Shown in pieces: positions 17,859 through 26,561 of a stretch of 64,000 nt of DNA. Made by a program: the position numbers and the translations under genes. Under the pieces are notes generated by a model. The model was not told where the DNA came from, did no database searches, and saw nothing but the letters and a program-made list of their open reading frames with translations. Positions within the stretch are counted from its first letter, which is position 1. The number at the start of each line of letters is the position of its first letter. Origin of the DNA: an uncultured Bacteroidales bacterium (GTDB taxonomy: Bacteria; Bacteroidota; Bacteroidia; Bacteroidales; UBA932); contig CAKUVD010000006.1 of the NCBI GenBank assembly GCA_934695325.1, forward strand, positions 99,091-163,090, written 5' to 3'.

Positions 17859-19565
17859 ATGAACTTGAAATCAGTGTTTTACGGCGTTCTGACCGTTATC
17901 TCGGCATTGTCCTGTTCTAAGAGCGGTGAGCAGCCGCAGCCTGCTGTCGAGACAGCATTGTCTTTCGAAATGGAAGATGTGGAAATCTATGCGGGTGGCG
18001 ATTCTCAGGTCACGCTGTCTGTGACACCTGCGGAATATGCGGAAAGTGTGGGCTTCTCTGTGGCTGATGAAAGTGTGGTCAGCATTGCCGGAAAGAAAAA
18101 TACTGAGAAAGGTATCGTGCTGACATTGCATCCGGAAGCGCTCGGAACGACCACGTTGGCGGCGGCCCTCGGCGACAAGATTGCGGTCTGTGATGTCAAG
18201 GTGTCACCTGTGGAGGTCACGGGCATTGAACTGGATGTCAATTCGATAGAGATACCTGTATCCGGAACGCGCACTCTGAGTGTGACTCTGACTCCGGACA
18301 ATGCGACCAACCCGAAAGTCACCTGGACCTCTGGCGACGACAAGGTGGCTGTGGTGTCCAACGGTGTCATCACAGGCATAGGGGAAGGCGAGACTGTCGT
18401 GACTGCGAGCGTAGGCGCAGCAAGCGCCGAGTGCAGGGTTAAAGTCTATGACATAGCGGTCTCATCGCTTGAACTGGATGTCACATCCAAAGAAATGGCG
18501 GTGGGGGAGACCTTCATTGTCACGGCTACGCTTCTTCCGGAAGATGCCACTACCAAGGAATTCAAATGGAGTTCAGACGCGGACGGCGTGGTTACATACG
18601 AACTCATTGACGCTGTGGAAGGTGATAACGTGATGGCTGCGAAAGTCTACGGAGAAAAACCCGGGACAGCGGTTCTGTCAGTCACCAGCGGCGGGGTGAA
18701 AGCCGAGTGCCGCATCGTTGTCCGTTCTGCGGACATCCCTGATGGCGATCCGAAAATCGGTGACTACTTCTATTCTGACGGGACCTGGAGCGACGGTGGC
18801 CTTCTGTCGATTAACGCTGACGGAACTGATCCTGTGTGGCGGACTGAGAAGCCGGCTCCTGTCGTCGGAAAGACTGTCATAGGCATTGTCTTCCAGACAG
18901 ATGCGTCCAGGATCTCAGATACGGAGAAAGCCGCAGGTCATACTCACGGACTCGTTATGTCCATCCGTTCGGCACATTCTTCGACGGATTCATTGACGAT
19001 GTATTCTTTTGACAGTGATTTCGAGAAGATTCCGAATAAAAAGCTGGGAACGTCGTGGTATGCGGATATTGAAGGATGCCAGTGGACGGAGGCCATAAAG
19101 ACTGCATATCCTGGGCAGAAGATTCAGCAGTGTCCCGCATTTGACTGGACGGTCACTGATTTCAGTCCGTCCGCCCCGAGAGGGACATCAGGATGGTATG
19201 TCCCGTCCGTAGGCCAGATCTGGGACTTGCTTGCCAATCTTGGAGGTGGAGAGGTGGCTGCGTATCTGCGGGAAATGAGAACATATAGTTCTGACATCTC
19301 TTATGATAAGGGCCGATCCTTGTCGTATGACCCGATATCGAGAATCAATTCTTCTATGGCGTTGGTTCCGGATTCGATGAAGGAAGACCTGAAGGTCAGC
19401 GTAGAGCGTGAAGGCGCGAAAGTCTGTGAGCTGATGTCATCGTCTCTGTATGACAATACTGATGGCGCAGTCTGCGTGTTCTGGCTGTATGATACCGGTA
19501 AGATTCTTCCGGTGTGTGACTGGACGAATCAGACCTATGTCTGCCGACCTGTGCTTTCATTCTAG
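17859..19565 (+). CDS. BIG2-domain lipoprotein with FISUMP-like C-terminus
   Basis: The 568-residue protein has a lipoprotein signal (LTVISALSCSKS, Cys near 19). From ~30 to ~290 it has three bacterial Ig-like (BIG2) repeats, with VTGIELDVNSIEIPVSGTRT, TPDNATNPKVTWTSGD and GVITGIGEGETVVTAS as the clearest. From ~298 a different domain starts with IGDYFYSDGTWSDGG. It ends RPVLSF and resembles the FISUMP/DUF1566-like surface domains (GWYVPSVGQIWDLL). The protein is probably anchored in the outer membrane and exposed, possibly adhesive. It is the first of four lipoprotein genes spaced by 13-25 bp. Confidence 0.75.
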   Translation: MNLKSVFYGVLTVISALSCSKSGEQPQPAVETALSFEMEDVEIYAGGDSQVTLSVTPAEYAESVGFSVADESVVSIAGKKNTEKGIVLTLHPEALGTTTLAAALGDKIAVCDVKVSPVEVTGIELDVNSIEIPVSGTRTLSVTLTPDNATNPKVTWTSGDDKVAVVSNGVITGIGEGETVVTASVGAASAECRVKVYDIAVSSLELDVTSKEMAVGETFIVTATLLPEDATTKEFKWSSDADGVVTYELIDAVEGDNVMAAKVYGEKPGTAVLSVTSGGVKAECRIVVRSADIPDGDPKIGDYFYSDGTWSDGGLLSINADGTDPVWRTEKPAPVVGKTVIGIVFQTDASRISDTEKAAGHTHGLVMSIRSAHSSTDSLTMYSFDSDFEKIPNKKLGTSWYADIEGCQWTEAIKTAYPGQKIQQCPAFDWTVTDFSPSAPRGTSGWYVPSVGQIWDLLANLGGGEVAAYLREMRTYSSDISYDKGRSLSYDPISRINSSMALVPDSMKEDLKVSVEREGAKVCELMSSSLYDNTDGAVCVFWLYDTGKILPVCDWTNQTYVCRPVLSF

Positions 19566-19590
19566 AAATTTCAAAACTAACAAATTCAAT

Positions 19591-20478
19591 ATGAAAAGAT
19601 TGTTATTATCAATGCTGGCTGCGGCTTCTGTATGCTGCGCCTGCGGTGACCTCAAGGATCGCGTGGACTCGCTCGAGACGAGAGTGTCCGCTCTCGAGAC
19701 CAAGGTCAATGAGAATGCTTCGGCGCTAAGCGCGCTTACAAGTGCGTTCGAGAATGCTGTCACGGTCTCCAAGGTTGAGACTCTCACGGATGGCTACAAG
19801 ATTTACTTCAGTGACGGTACCACTGCTGTCATAAGCAATGGAGTGGACGGAAAGGATGCAGTGGCACCTGTCGTCGGAATAAAGGAAGACGGCGGAGTGT
19901 TCTACTGGACCATCGACGGTGAGTTCATTCTGAACAATGGCGCCAAAGTGCCGGTGACCGGCAAGGACGGAGTGGACGGGAAGACACCTCAGTTCAAGAT
20001 CCAGGACGGCAAATGGTATGTGTCTTTCGATGGTGCCAAGTGGGACGAGGTTCCTGTGTCCGGGAACGTGGAACCTAAGCTCGTGATGAGCGAGACTGAT
20101 GACGAGTACGTATTCACGCTCGGCGCTACGGAAATCCGTATACCTAAGGAGCACGCATTTATGATAAAGGTGAAGAGTGATTCCAAGACCATCTTCGCCG
20201 GAGAGACGATGACTTTCTCCTATGTGCTTTACGGTGCGGACGAGACCACACACGTGCTTGTGGAGTCCAAGGGCGTGGAAGCATCCTTGGATGAGGCTGC
20301 GTGCAAGGTGACGGTAAAGGCACCGTCCGAAGTCGAGAATGCGTACGTTATGATAAAGGCTGTCCGCAACAGTGACGGAAAATATTCTGCCCAGTATATC
20401 AATATCTCCAAAGGCGATGTCTATGGAGCGTTCGGAGGCATTATCCTCAGTGATGAAAATGAATATCTTAACTGGTAA
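19591..20478 (+). CDS. DUF4988-type coiled-coil lipoprotein
   Basis: The 295-residue protein starts at the ATG at 19591, which gives a clear lipoprotein signal (LLLSMLAAASVCCACGD). A short heptad-repeat coiled coil follows (LKDRVDSLETRVSALETKV). Then comes the DUF4988 pattern: GYKIYFSDGTTAVISNG, GVDGKTPQFKIQDGKWYVSF and DGAKWDEVPV. Trimer-forming coiled coils and GKDG-type repeats recall phage tail-fibre collars, and the family is found on Bacteroidetes surfaces. The C-terminal ~100 residues look like an Ig-like sandwich. The protein ends LNW only 14 bp before the next gene, so a shared mRNA is likely. Function unknown. Confidence 0.75.
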   Translation: MKRLLLSMLAAASVCCACGDLKDRVDSLETRVSALETKVNENASALSALTSAFENAVTVSKVETLTDGYKIYFSDGTTAVISNGVDGKDAVAPVVGIKEDGGVFYWTIDGEFILNNGAKVPVTGKDGVDGKTPQFKIQDGKWYVSFDGAKWDEVPVSGNVEPKLVMSETDDEYVFTLGATEIRIPKEHAFMIKVKSDSKTIFAGETMTFSYVLYGADETTHVLVESKGVEASLDEAACKVTVKAPSEVENAYVMIKAVRNSDGKYSAQYINISKGDVYGAFGGIILSDENEYLNW

Positions 20479-20492
20479 AAGGGAACGATAGT

Positions 20493-22763
20493 ATGAGAAA
20501 ATCAATATATATGGCGGCAGCCCTCGCTGTGCTTGCAGGCTGCTCCAAGACTGAGAATGAGCTTGCTCCTGTAGATGGGGCAAGAAACCTTTCCTTGACT
20601 GTTTCTGTCAAGGAGGGTGCCGATACTAGGGCTGTCTTCGATGGTGACAGCCATCTGAAATTTCAGAAAGGTGATAGCTTCTACGGCGCCATCGCAAAGG
20701 AAAGCAAGCCTACGACTGCTGTCATAGTGGCTTCACAGGCTGACGGATTTGCCCAGAATTATTATTCGAAGTTCAATATCGTAGACCCTGAGGCATCCGT
20801 TCCTTCATTCAAGGGCAGTTTCTATAGCATCGCCCCGGCAGATACTGCGGATAGTTATAAATTCTATGGCGTATTCCCGTCAAAAGGGGTATTGTCATCA
20901 CCCCAGGATCTCACCAGATGGAGAATAAATCTTTCCGGAACTCAGACCTCGACACAGGAATCCTGGGATTCCGAGGCTGATATCATGGTTATGAAGCCTG
21001 CTACAGTCGATGGCACTGGAAAACAGGTCACGAAATACAATGAGTATGATGTGGCTGATAGCTGCGGAGTGGAGTTCGCTCATCTTTTCGGTTTCGGAAA
21101 GCTTTCGTTTGCCGATGTCCCTGCCGAGTATGCTGACTATCCTGTAAAGAATGTCGTTATCGAGGCTGTCGGCGAGAAGAAGAACCTTTGCGGACAATTC
21201 CTGTTGGATATCACTAAGGATGTCACGGGGGACGATCTTCAGGATATCTATACTGGCTCTGCCATTACAGTGACGCCTGCGGAAGAGACGACAGTCTCTA
21301 AGAATGTCGTATGGTTTGTGGCCAATCCTGGTGTGTACGATGTCAGGATTACCGTAGTCACACCTAAGGCTGATCTCGTATTCGAGCGTCAGGGCCTTAC
21401 TGTCAGCCGCAGCAGAATTACCTCTCCTGTAGTTCATTTCAAGGAGGCTGATGAAGCCAAATCTCATGACGTCGTCCTGAACGGGGAGACCTGGGGGCAG
21501 ACTTCGTTCGACTATAAGACATATCTGGCTTCGTCAAGGCGTTCCGTAGAGTGGGGCCCTGCCGGCAAGAAGATGGTGTTCAGCCTAAAATACCCTGGCA
21601 GCACGAGGGATAACTTCGGCACCTCATATTATAGGGAAGACTACACCTATGTGCAGGGTTTCGCCTCTAATGACATTGAGGGTAAGGAAGTTCATCTGGC
21701 ATCCGATGCCACCTTTGTCGGAGTCAATCTGGTCAAGGTCTCTCTTGGAGTATATTCTATGGGGGCTAGCTGTGATTTTGACATCTGCCTGGTGAACAAG
21801 GCTGACACTACTGTCCTCAAGACAATAAATGTCGTTACTGACAGCAGTGACTTGAAAGTGAAGGATGTATATTATTACATCGAGAACACTACGGACGTAA
21901 AGGATGGTGTATTCGTAATCCGCGCCCGTCATCTGAGCAGTGAGAAGATCAGACCATATATGGGCTCTTTGGAACTCAACCCTGCACCGGAACTCGTCCT
22001 TGGGGCTGACAGGGTCAAGCTGGATAAGGATGCGACCTCAGGCTCGTTCGATTGTAATGTGTATGCCAGCAAGGCCGTGCCTACAGTCTCTTCTGACGCT
22101 GACTGGCTCAAGGTAAGCTATGCTGACAACAAGGTGTCATATACTGCAGAGGCTAATACCGGTGCCGGCAGGAAGGCCAATATCACTATCAATGTCGAGG
22201 ATGGCGACTTCAAGGTATCCAAGACTGTCTCTGTGAGCCAGAAGTCGGCTGTAGCTATAGAATATAAGCTATCCATCACTGCGGCTGAGATGTATGACCT
22301 TCTTACGGAAGAGGCCAAGAATCATCCGGATGCGTCATCTTATGACTATTTTGCATTGTCATTTACCTTCAAGGCTGTGGCTACCGACGGTTCAGGCCGT
22401 ACTGTGGACGTGACTATGAACTCTACCAGGATGTCCCTGTCCGGATTCTCCAAGGACGAGTTCGTCGTCAAGGGGGATCGCTTCGGATGTGCAGACCCTG
22501 TCGGCGCCATTTCCAAGATTGTGGTAGTGGCCAACAACCCTGTCGGAGTCAACAACTATGCTAACCTGAAGGTGACGTTCTCAAAGGATGGCTCGGAATA
22601 CAGCAACCAGCCTTCTTCCAACATCACTTCTTCAGACAGCTCTCCTTACACCTCGACGGTAGTCAATGAGGATGAGGACTATGTCTTCTTCAACATTGAT
22701 ACTACCGGCGGCTGGAGCAACGTTTATCTCAGAAGCATCGAAGTAACATTCATCGGAGCATAA
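20493..22763 (+). CDS. Fimbrillin-like lipoprotein with BACON domain
   Basis: The 756-residue protein has a lipoprotein signal (AALAVLAGCSKTEN). The N-terminal third resembles fimbrillin/Mfa-type proteins: an Arg after a short linker (GADTRAVFDGDSHLKFQKGD), then GVFPSKGVLSSPQDLTRW and VEFAHLFGFGKLSF. A middle segment of ~170 residues is unassigned. Residues ~500-590 form a BACON domain (DADWLKVSYADNKVSYTAEA, then SKTVSVSQK). A final domain of ~165 residues begins EYKLSITAAEMYDLL. The Arg near residue 46 could be a gingipain-like processing site as in fimbrillins, but this is inference. It lies third in the four-lipoprotein run. Confidence 0.7.
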   Translation: MRKSIYMAAALAVLAGCSKTENELAPVDGARNLSLTVSVKEGADTRAVFDGDSHLKFQKGDSFYGAIAKESKPTTAVIVASQADGFAQNYYSKFNIVDPEASVPSFKGSFYSIAPADTADSYKFYGVFPSKGVLSSPQDLTRWRINLSGTQTSTQESWDSEADIMVMKPATVDGTGKQVTKYNEYDVADSCGVEFAHLFGFGKLSFADVPAEYADYPVKNVVIEAVGEKKNLCGQFLLDITKDVTGDDLQDIYTGSAITVTPAEETTVSKNVVWFVANPGVYDVRITVVTPKADLVFERQGLTVSRSRITSPVVHFKEADEAKSHDVVLNGETWGQTSFDYKTYLASSRRSVEWGPAGKKMVFSLKYPGSTRDNFGTSYYREDYTYVQGFASNDIEGKEVHLASDATFVGVNLVKVSLGVYSMGASCDFDICLVNKADTTVLKTINVVTDSSDLKVKDVYYYIENTTDVKDGVFVIRARHLSSEKIRPYMGSLELNPAPELVLGADRVKLDKDATSGSFDCNVYASKAVPTVSSDADWLKVSYADNKVSYTAEANTGAGRKANITINVEDGDFKVSKTVSVSQKSAVAIEYKLSITAAEMYDLLTEEAKNHPDASSYDYFALSFTFKAVATDGSGRTVDVTMNSTRMSLSGFSKDEFVVKGDRFGCADPVGAISKIVVVANNPVGVNNYANLKVTFSKDGSEYSNQPSSNITSSDSSPYTSTVVNEDEDYVFFNIDTTGGWSNVYLRSIEVTFIGA

Positions 22764-22776
22764 TATCACAAGTCTT

Positions 22777-23874
22777 ATGAAGTCAAATCCTATTTTCAGA
22801 ATAATAACGGCGGCGCTTGCCTTCGCCCTTGTCCTTTCCTGCGACAAGGACGGGGACAAGACCCCTGCGGTCACCTCCTCTTTCAAGGTTGAGAGTGCGA
22901 TAGTGAATGTCGGCGAGTCCGGCGGCATTGTCAATGTCGGTTACAGCATTGACGGCCCCGAGGCGGGCTCTATGGCGGAGGTCACGACGGAGACTTCCTG
23001 GCTGAGGATAGGATCCGTGACTTCAGACAATTTCGAACTGGAGGCTGAACCAAACGTCAGCGGCGCGGATCGAACTGGAAAAGTGACATTGGCCTGCAGC
23101 GGAACGGCTGCATTGACACTGCATGTCTTGCAGAGCAAGGAGTCTGATGCGGTTCCTGTACACAGCAAGTACAGCGTCAGCGTCAGCGGTGAGACCACTT
23201 ATTCCGCCGCTGTCGAGATTACTCCGGTGGATCCTGCGGCTTATTATTATACTAACATCGTCACCAAGGCTCAGTATGACACCTATGGGGCCGACGGCAT
23301 TGTGTCCGCACTTGCTAATCAGGTCGTCTATATGACGTCGATGTTGCCGGACGGCACTGATCCTCATCTCCTCCTCTATCAGGGATATTACAATTCTGCG
23401 ACTGACGTGGAGAACGAACTGGACCTGAATGACAACACCGAGTATTATGTCGTCGTATTCGATATGGATTTCGATGATGCCGGGAATGTCCTGATGAGCG
23501 GCAAGGGCGAGTTCACCAAGTTCCGGACCAGGCGTGCATCTCAGGTGGATATGAAGTTTGACATCAATGTCTCCGGCGCGTCTGTCACCGTGACGCCGTC
23601 AGCGGACTACACGTATGTGTGCTATCTCGCCTCGAAGGCAAGCTGGGATGAATACAGTGACCATCTTGACGTCGCAAGGCAATACATATCCGTGGCGAAA
23701 TCATACGGTATGCTGGATTCCATAATCTGCACCGGACGGCAGGTGCTCGACTTGTCCGATATGATTGACAATGCCGGCGAATACGTGTTCTATGCCGTCG
23801 GCTACAGGCAGTCGGGAGAGGACCGCGGGCTTACCACGGACATCAGTTACGTGACCTTCACGTATAATAAATAA
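22777..23874 (+). CDS. BACON-like lipoprotein of unknown function
   Basis: The 365-residue protein has a lipoprotein signal ([12 protein letters not shown]). A BACON-like Ig domain covers ~30-125 ([37 protein letters not shown]). The remaining ~235 residues hold two similar halves, each beginning with a VSxSGxT-like strand ([20 protein letters not shown] and [20 protein letters not shown]). This suggests an internal duplication of an unrecognised domain. It starts 13 bp after the fimbrillin-like gene and is the last of the run; the tpiA promoter begins about 13 bp after its stop. Confidence 0.65.
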   Translation: MKSNPIFRIITAALAFALVLSCDKDGDKTPAVTSSFKVESAIVNVGESGGIVNVGYSIDGPEAGSMAEVTTETSWLRIGSVTSDNFELEAEPNVSGADRTGKVTLACSGTAALTLHVLQSKESDAVPVHSKYSVSVSGETTYSAAVEITPVDPAAYYYTNIVTKAQYDTYGADGIVSALANQVVYMTSMLPDGTDPHLLLYQGYYNSATDVENELDLNDNTEYYVVVFDMDFDDAGNVLMSGKGEFTKFRTRRASQVDMKFDINVSGASVTVTPSADYTYVCYLASKASWDEYSDHLDVARQYISVAKSYGMLDSIICTGRQVLDLSDMIDNAGEYVFYAVGYRQSGEDRGLTTDISYVTFTYNK

Positions 23875-23887
23875 GCGTTTGCGGAAA

Positions 23888-23918
23888 TTGCGATTTTCGC
23901 TTAAAATGACTAATTTTG
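23888..23918 (+). promoter_or_regulatory. Promoter for tpiA
   Basis: TTG at 23888-23890, a 20-bp spacer and TAATTTTG at 23911-23918 match the Bacteroidetes consensus closely. The predicted transcript starts about 7 bases later, at the foot of the hairpin at 23922-23951. Confidence 0.75.
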
Positions 23919-23921
23919 CAG

Positions 23922-23955
23922 ACTGTTCGGGGAGATGGCTCTCCGGACAGTCTTT
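23922..23955 (+). terminator. Strong hairpin plus T-run in the tpiA leader
   Basis: ACTGTTCGGGGA (23922-23933) pairs with TCTCCGGACAGT (23940-23951) over 12 positions, two of them G-U, around the loop GATGGC. CTTTTG follows. It looks like a terminator for the lipoprotein run upstream. Yet it lies directly after the tpiA -7 box, so it would also form the 5' end of the tpiA mRNA, 33 bases before the ATG. Confidence 0.6.
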
Positions 23956-23983
23956 TGAATTTATATTAAAAGAACAAGATATT

Positions 23984-24739
23984 ATGAGAAAACACATTGT
24001 TGCCGGTAACTGGAAGATGAACACGACAGTTCCGGAAGGCGTAGAGCTTGCAAAGGCAGTAGTAGAGAAATCCTCTCAGGTCCCTGAGAGCGTCGGCCTT
24101 ATCATCGCCACTCCATTCACTCACCTTGTACCGGTCTCTGAGATCGTAAGGGGCACTAAGGTGGAACTTTCCGCAGAGAACTGCGCGGACAAGGAGAAAG
24201 GTGCATACACTGGAGAGGTTTCAGCTGCTATGCTCGCTTCTGCCGGCTGCAGATATACCATCCTCGGCCACTCTGAGAGAAGGCAGTACTATGGAGAGAC
24301 TGACGCTACTCTCGTGGAGAAAGTGAAGCTCGCCCTTGCGAACGGTCTCGGCGTGATCTTCTGCGTAGGCGAGAACCTCGAGCAGAGAGAGGCTGGAAAG
24401 CATTTCGAAGTCGTTACGGCTCAGATCGAGAATGTGCTCTTCGGCCTTACGGCAGAGGAGATGTCCAAGATCATCGTGGCTTACGAGCCAGTATGGGCCA
24501 TCGGAACAGGCAAGACCGCTACCGCTGAGCAGGCACAGGAAATCCACGCTTGCATCCGCAAGGTGCTCGCCGGCAAGTTCGGTGCACAGGTGGCAGAGGA
24601 CACGACCATCCTTTATGGCGGAAGCTGCAAGCCTTCAAATGCGAAGGAACTGTTCGCTTGCCCTGATATCGACGGTGGTCTTATCGGCGGTGCCGCTCTG
24701 AAGGCAGATGACTTCATCCAGATAGCATTGTCATTCTAA
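23984..24739 (+). CDS. tpiA: Triose-phosphate isomerase
   Basis: The 251-residue TIM-barrel enzyme interconverts dihydroxyacetone phosphate and glyceraldehyde 3-phosphate in glycolysis. It starts at the ATG at 23984, giving the standard [13 protein letters not shown] with the catalytic Asn and Lys. [10 protein letters not shown] holds the catalytic His, [15 protein letters not shown] the catalytic Glu and the flexible loop, and [14 protein letters not shown] and [13 protein letters not shown] the phosphate site. The frame is open further upstream, but the promoter at 23888-23918 rules that out. A strong terminator follows. Confidence 0.97.
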   Translation: MRKHIVAGNWKMNTTVPEGVELAKAVVEKSSQVPESVGLIIATPFTHLVPVSEIVRGTKVELSAENCADKEKGAYTGEVSAAMLASAGCRYTILGHSERRQYYGETDATLVEKVKLALANGLGVIFCVGENLEQREAGKHFEVVTAQIENVLFGLTAEEMSKIIVAYEPVWAIGTGKTATAEQAQEIHACIRKVLAGKFGAQVAEDTTILYGGSCKPSNAKELFACPDIDGGLIGGAALKADDFIQIALSF

Positions 24740-24758
24740 TATACTGCAATCAGATATG

Positions 24759-24803
24759 AGGCGAGACAGCGAACGACGGTCCGCTGCCTCGCCTTGCGTT
24801 TTT
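24759..24803 (+). terminator. Rho-independent terminator after tpiA
   Basis: AGGCGAGACAGCG (24759-24771) pairs with CGCTGCCTCGCCT (24782-24794) at 12 of 13 positions around a 10-base loop, followed by TGCG and five T. It lies inside the longest open frame of the next gene, so that gene must start downstream at 24852. Confidence 0.75.
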
Positions 24804-24851
24804 ATCGGGACGGCCGAGCGTTGCCGTTCCAGTGTTCATAAAAGTGATGAT

Positions 24852-26456
24852 ATGACAAAGAAAATTATAATGGGCCTTGTGTGCCTTGCCGCCGTGGCGT
24901 CTTGCGGGCATAATGAGCCTAAGTCCGATCTTCAGAAGAAGATAGATTCCTATGCTGTGTTCCAGATCGGCTCTCCTTATATGGAAGGCATCTCTGACAA
25001 CGGCAAAGAAGTTCTGAACCTGTTTCGCAAGGCTGCCGATGAGGTGGACAACATTTTCTGGCAGCAGACATTCGGAGACAAGAATGCGATTCTGTCGCTT
25101 CCGGACGGGCCGCAAAAGGATTATGCGATGATAAACTACGGGCCGTGGGACCGTATGGATGACAACGCCACGTTCATTGCAGGGTATCCGGAAAGGCCTG
25201 CGGGTGCCTGCTTCTATCCGACGGATATGACTGCGGAGGAGTTCGATGCCTTGGACGACCCTGACAAGATGAGCCCATATACATTGATACGAAGAGACGA
25301 GAACGGCAAGCTGAAGGTCGTGTGGTATCACGACGCATATAAGGAGAGCATTGACCGCATCTGCGGCTATCTCGAAAGCGCAGCGACGATGACCATAAAG
25401 GAAAGCGTGAGGAATTATCTTCTCAAGCGTGCCGAGGCGTTGAGGACGGATTCATACAGAGAGTCCGACTATGCCTGGATGGATATGAAGGACAGCAAGA
25501 TGGATCTCGTCATAGGCCCTATTGAGAATTATGAGGACGGCATCTATGGAATCAAGACTTCTTATGAGTGCTTCATCCTTCTGAAGGATCTCAAGAAGAC
25601 CGAGGAACTGAGCAAATATATCGCTATGCTTCCGGATCTCCAGAAATCGCTTCCTTGCCCGGAGGAGTACAAGACATTCGTGCCCGGCACTGAGTCTGAT
25701 ATGTTCGTGTATGACGCCATCTATTATTCCGGTGATGCCAATGCCGGCGGCAAGACGATAGCCATAAACCTGCCTAATGACCACGAGGTGCAGGCGGAGA
25801 AAGGCACACGTCGTCTTCAGCTGCGCAATGTCATAAAGGCCAAGTTCGACAAGATCGTCTATCCTATCGGACAGATTCTCTTCGAGCCGGAGCAGCAGAG
25901 GTATCTGAGCGCTGACGCTTTCTTCTGGAACGTCACTTTCCACGAGGTGGCGCACGGTCTCGGAGTGAAGGAGACCGTGAACGGCCTCGGTTCCGTGAAG
26001 TCGGCTCTCGGCAACGAGGCGTCGGCGTGGGAAGAGGCCAAGGCTGACATCCTCGGACTTTATATGGTATGCAACCTCATCGACAGGGGAGAGATTCCTC
26101 TGATTTCCAAAGAGGCGGCAATCACCACGTATATCGCCAGCCTTGTCCGTTCCGTTCGTTTCGGCGCTGCCGACGCTCACGGACGCGCCAATATGATGTG
26201 CTATAACTATCTGAAGGACAACGGTGCATTCGAGCGCAACAAGAACGGTCTCTACCACGTGAACTTCGACAAAGTCCCTCAGGTGGTGGCTGATTGGGCC
26301 AATCTCATACTTACGACCCAGGCTACCGGGAACTATATGTTCGCCAAGGAGTACGAGACAAATCACGCCGTGGTTCCGGAGGCGCTTTCTGCAGACATCG
26401 CCAATGTAAACCGCGGAGGTGTTCCTGTCGATATCCGTTTCGAGTTCGTCTGGTAG
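24852..26456 (+). CDS. M49-like (DPP III-type) zinc peptidase, lipoprotein
   Basis: Starting at the ATG at 24852, the 534-residue protein has a lipoprotein signal (GLVCLAAVASCGHNE). Zinc motif one is HEVAHG (H364, E365, H368) and motif two is EEAKAD (E394-D399). The sequence around them (FFWNVTFHEVAHGLG, NEASAWEEAKADILGLYMV) matches bacterial M49/dipeptidyl-peptidase-III-like proteins. Classical DPP III has HELLGH with one extra residue; this one has a plain HExxH. It probably removes dipeptides from peptides outside the cytoplasm. An M6-type protease gene follows. Confidence 0.75.
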   Translation: MTKKIIMGLVCLAAVASCGHNEPKSDLQKKIDSYAVFQIGSPYMEGISDNGKEVLNLFRKAADEVDNIFWQQTFGDKNAILSLPDGPQKDYAMINYGPWDRMDDNATFIAGYPERPAGACFYPTDMTAEEFDALDDPDKMSPYTLIRRDENGKLKVVWYHDAYKESIDRICGYLESAATMTIKESVRNYLLKRAEALRTDSYRESDYAWMDMKDSKMDLVIGPIENYEDGIYGIKTSYECFILLKDLKKTEELSKYIAMLPDLQKSLPCPEEYKTFVPGTESDMFVYDAIYYSGDANAGGKTIAINLPNDHEVQAEKGTRRLQLRNVIKAKFDKIVYPIGQILFEPEQQRYLSADAFFWNVTFHEVAHGLGVKETVNGLGSVKSALGNEASAWEEAKADILGLYMVCNLIDRGEIPLISKEAAITTYIASLVRSVRFGAADAHGRANMMCYNYLKDNGAFERNKNGLYHVNFDKVPQVVADWANLILTTQATGNYMFAKEYETNHAVVPEALSADIANVNRGGVPVDIRFEFVW

Positions 26457-26472
26457 CGGCAGACTTTTTTTC

Positions 26473-26525
26473 AGACGCTTTGCGGGCCGGTTGGAGCATA
26501 CCTTCATCCGGCTCGCGTCTTTATT
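26473..26525 (+). terminator. Terminator-like hairpin after the M49-like gene
   Basis: AGACGC (26473-26478) pairs with GCGTCT (26515-26520), and GCCGG with CCGGC forms an inner stem. TTATTATTG follows. The structure is long and interrupted, so its strength is uncertain. Confidence 0.45.
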
Positions 26526-26526
26526 A

Positions 26527-26557
26527 TTGTAATTGTCGTGAAAAATGTCTAAATATG
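26527..26557 (+). promoter_or_regulatory. Possible promoter just before the M6 protease gene
   Basis: TTG at 26527-26529, a 20-bp spacer and TAAATATG at 26550-26557 match the consensus at all but one base. The -7 box ends only 4 bp before the ATG at 26562, so the mRNA would have almost no leader. Confidence 0.45.
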
Positions 26558-26561
26558 CATA

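Noticed and set aside
19450..19590. Upstream extension of the DUF4988 lipoprotein
   Set aside because: It overlaps the previous gene in another frame and would bury the clear lipoprotein signal that starts at 19591.
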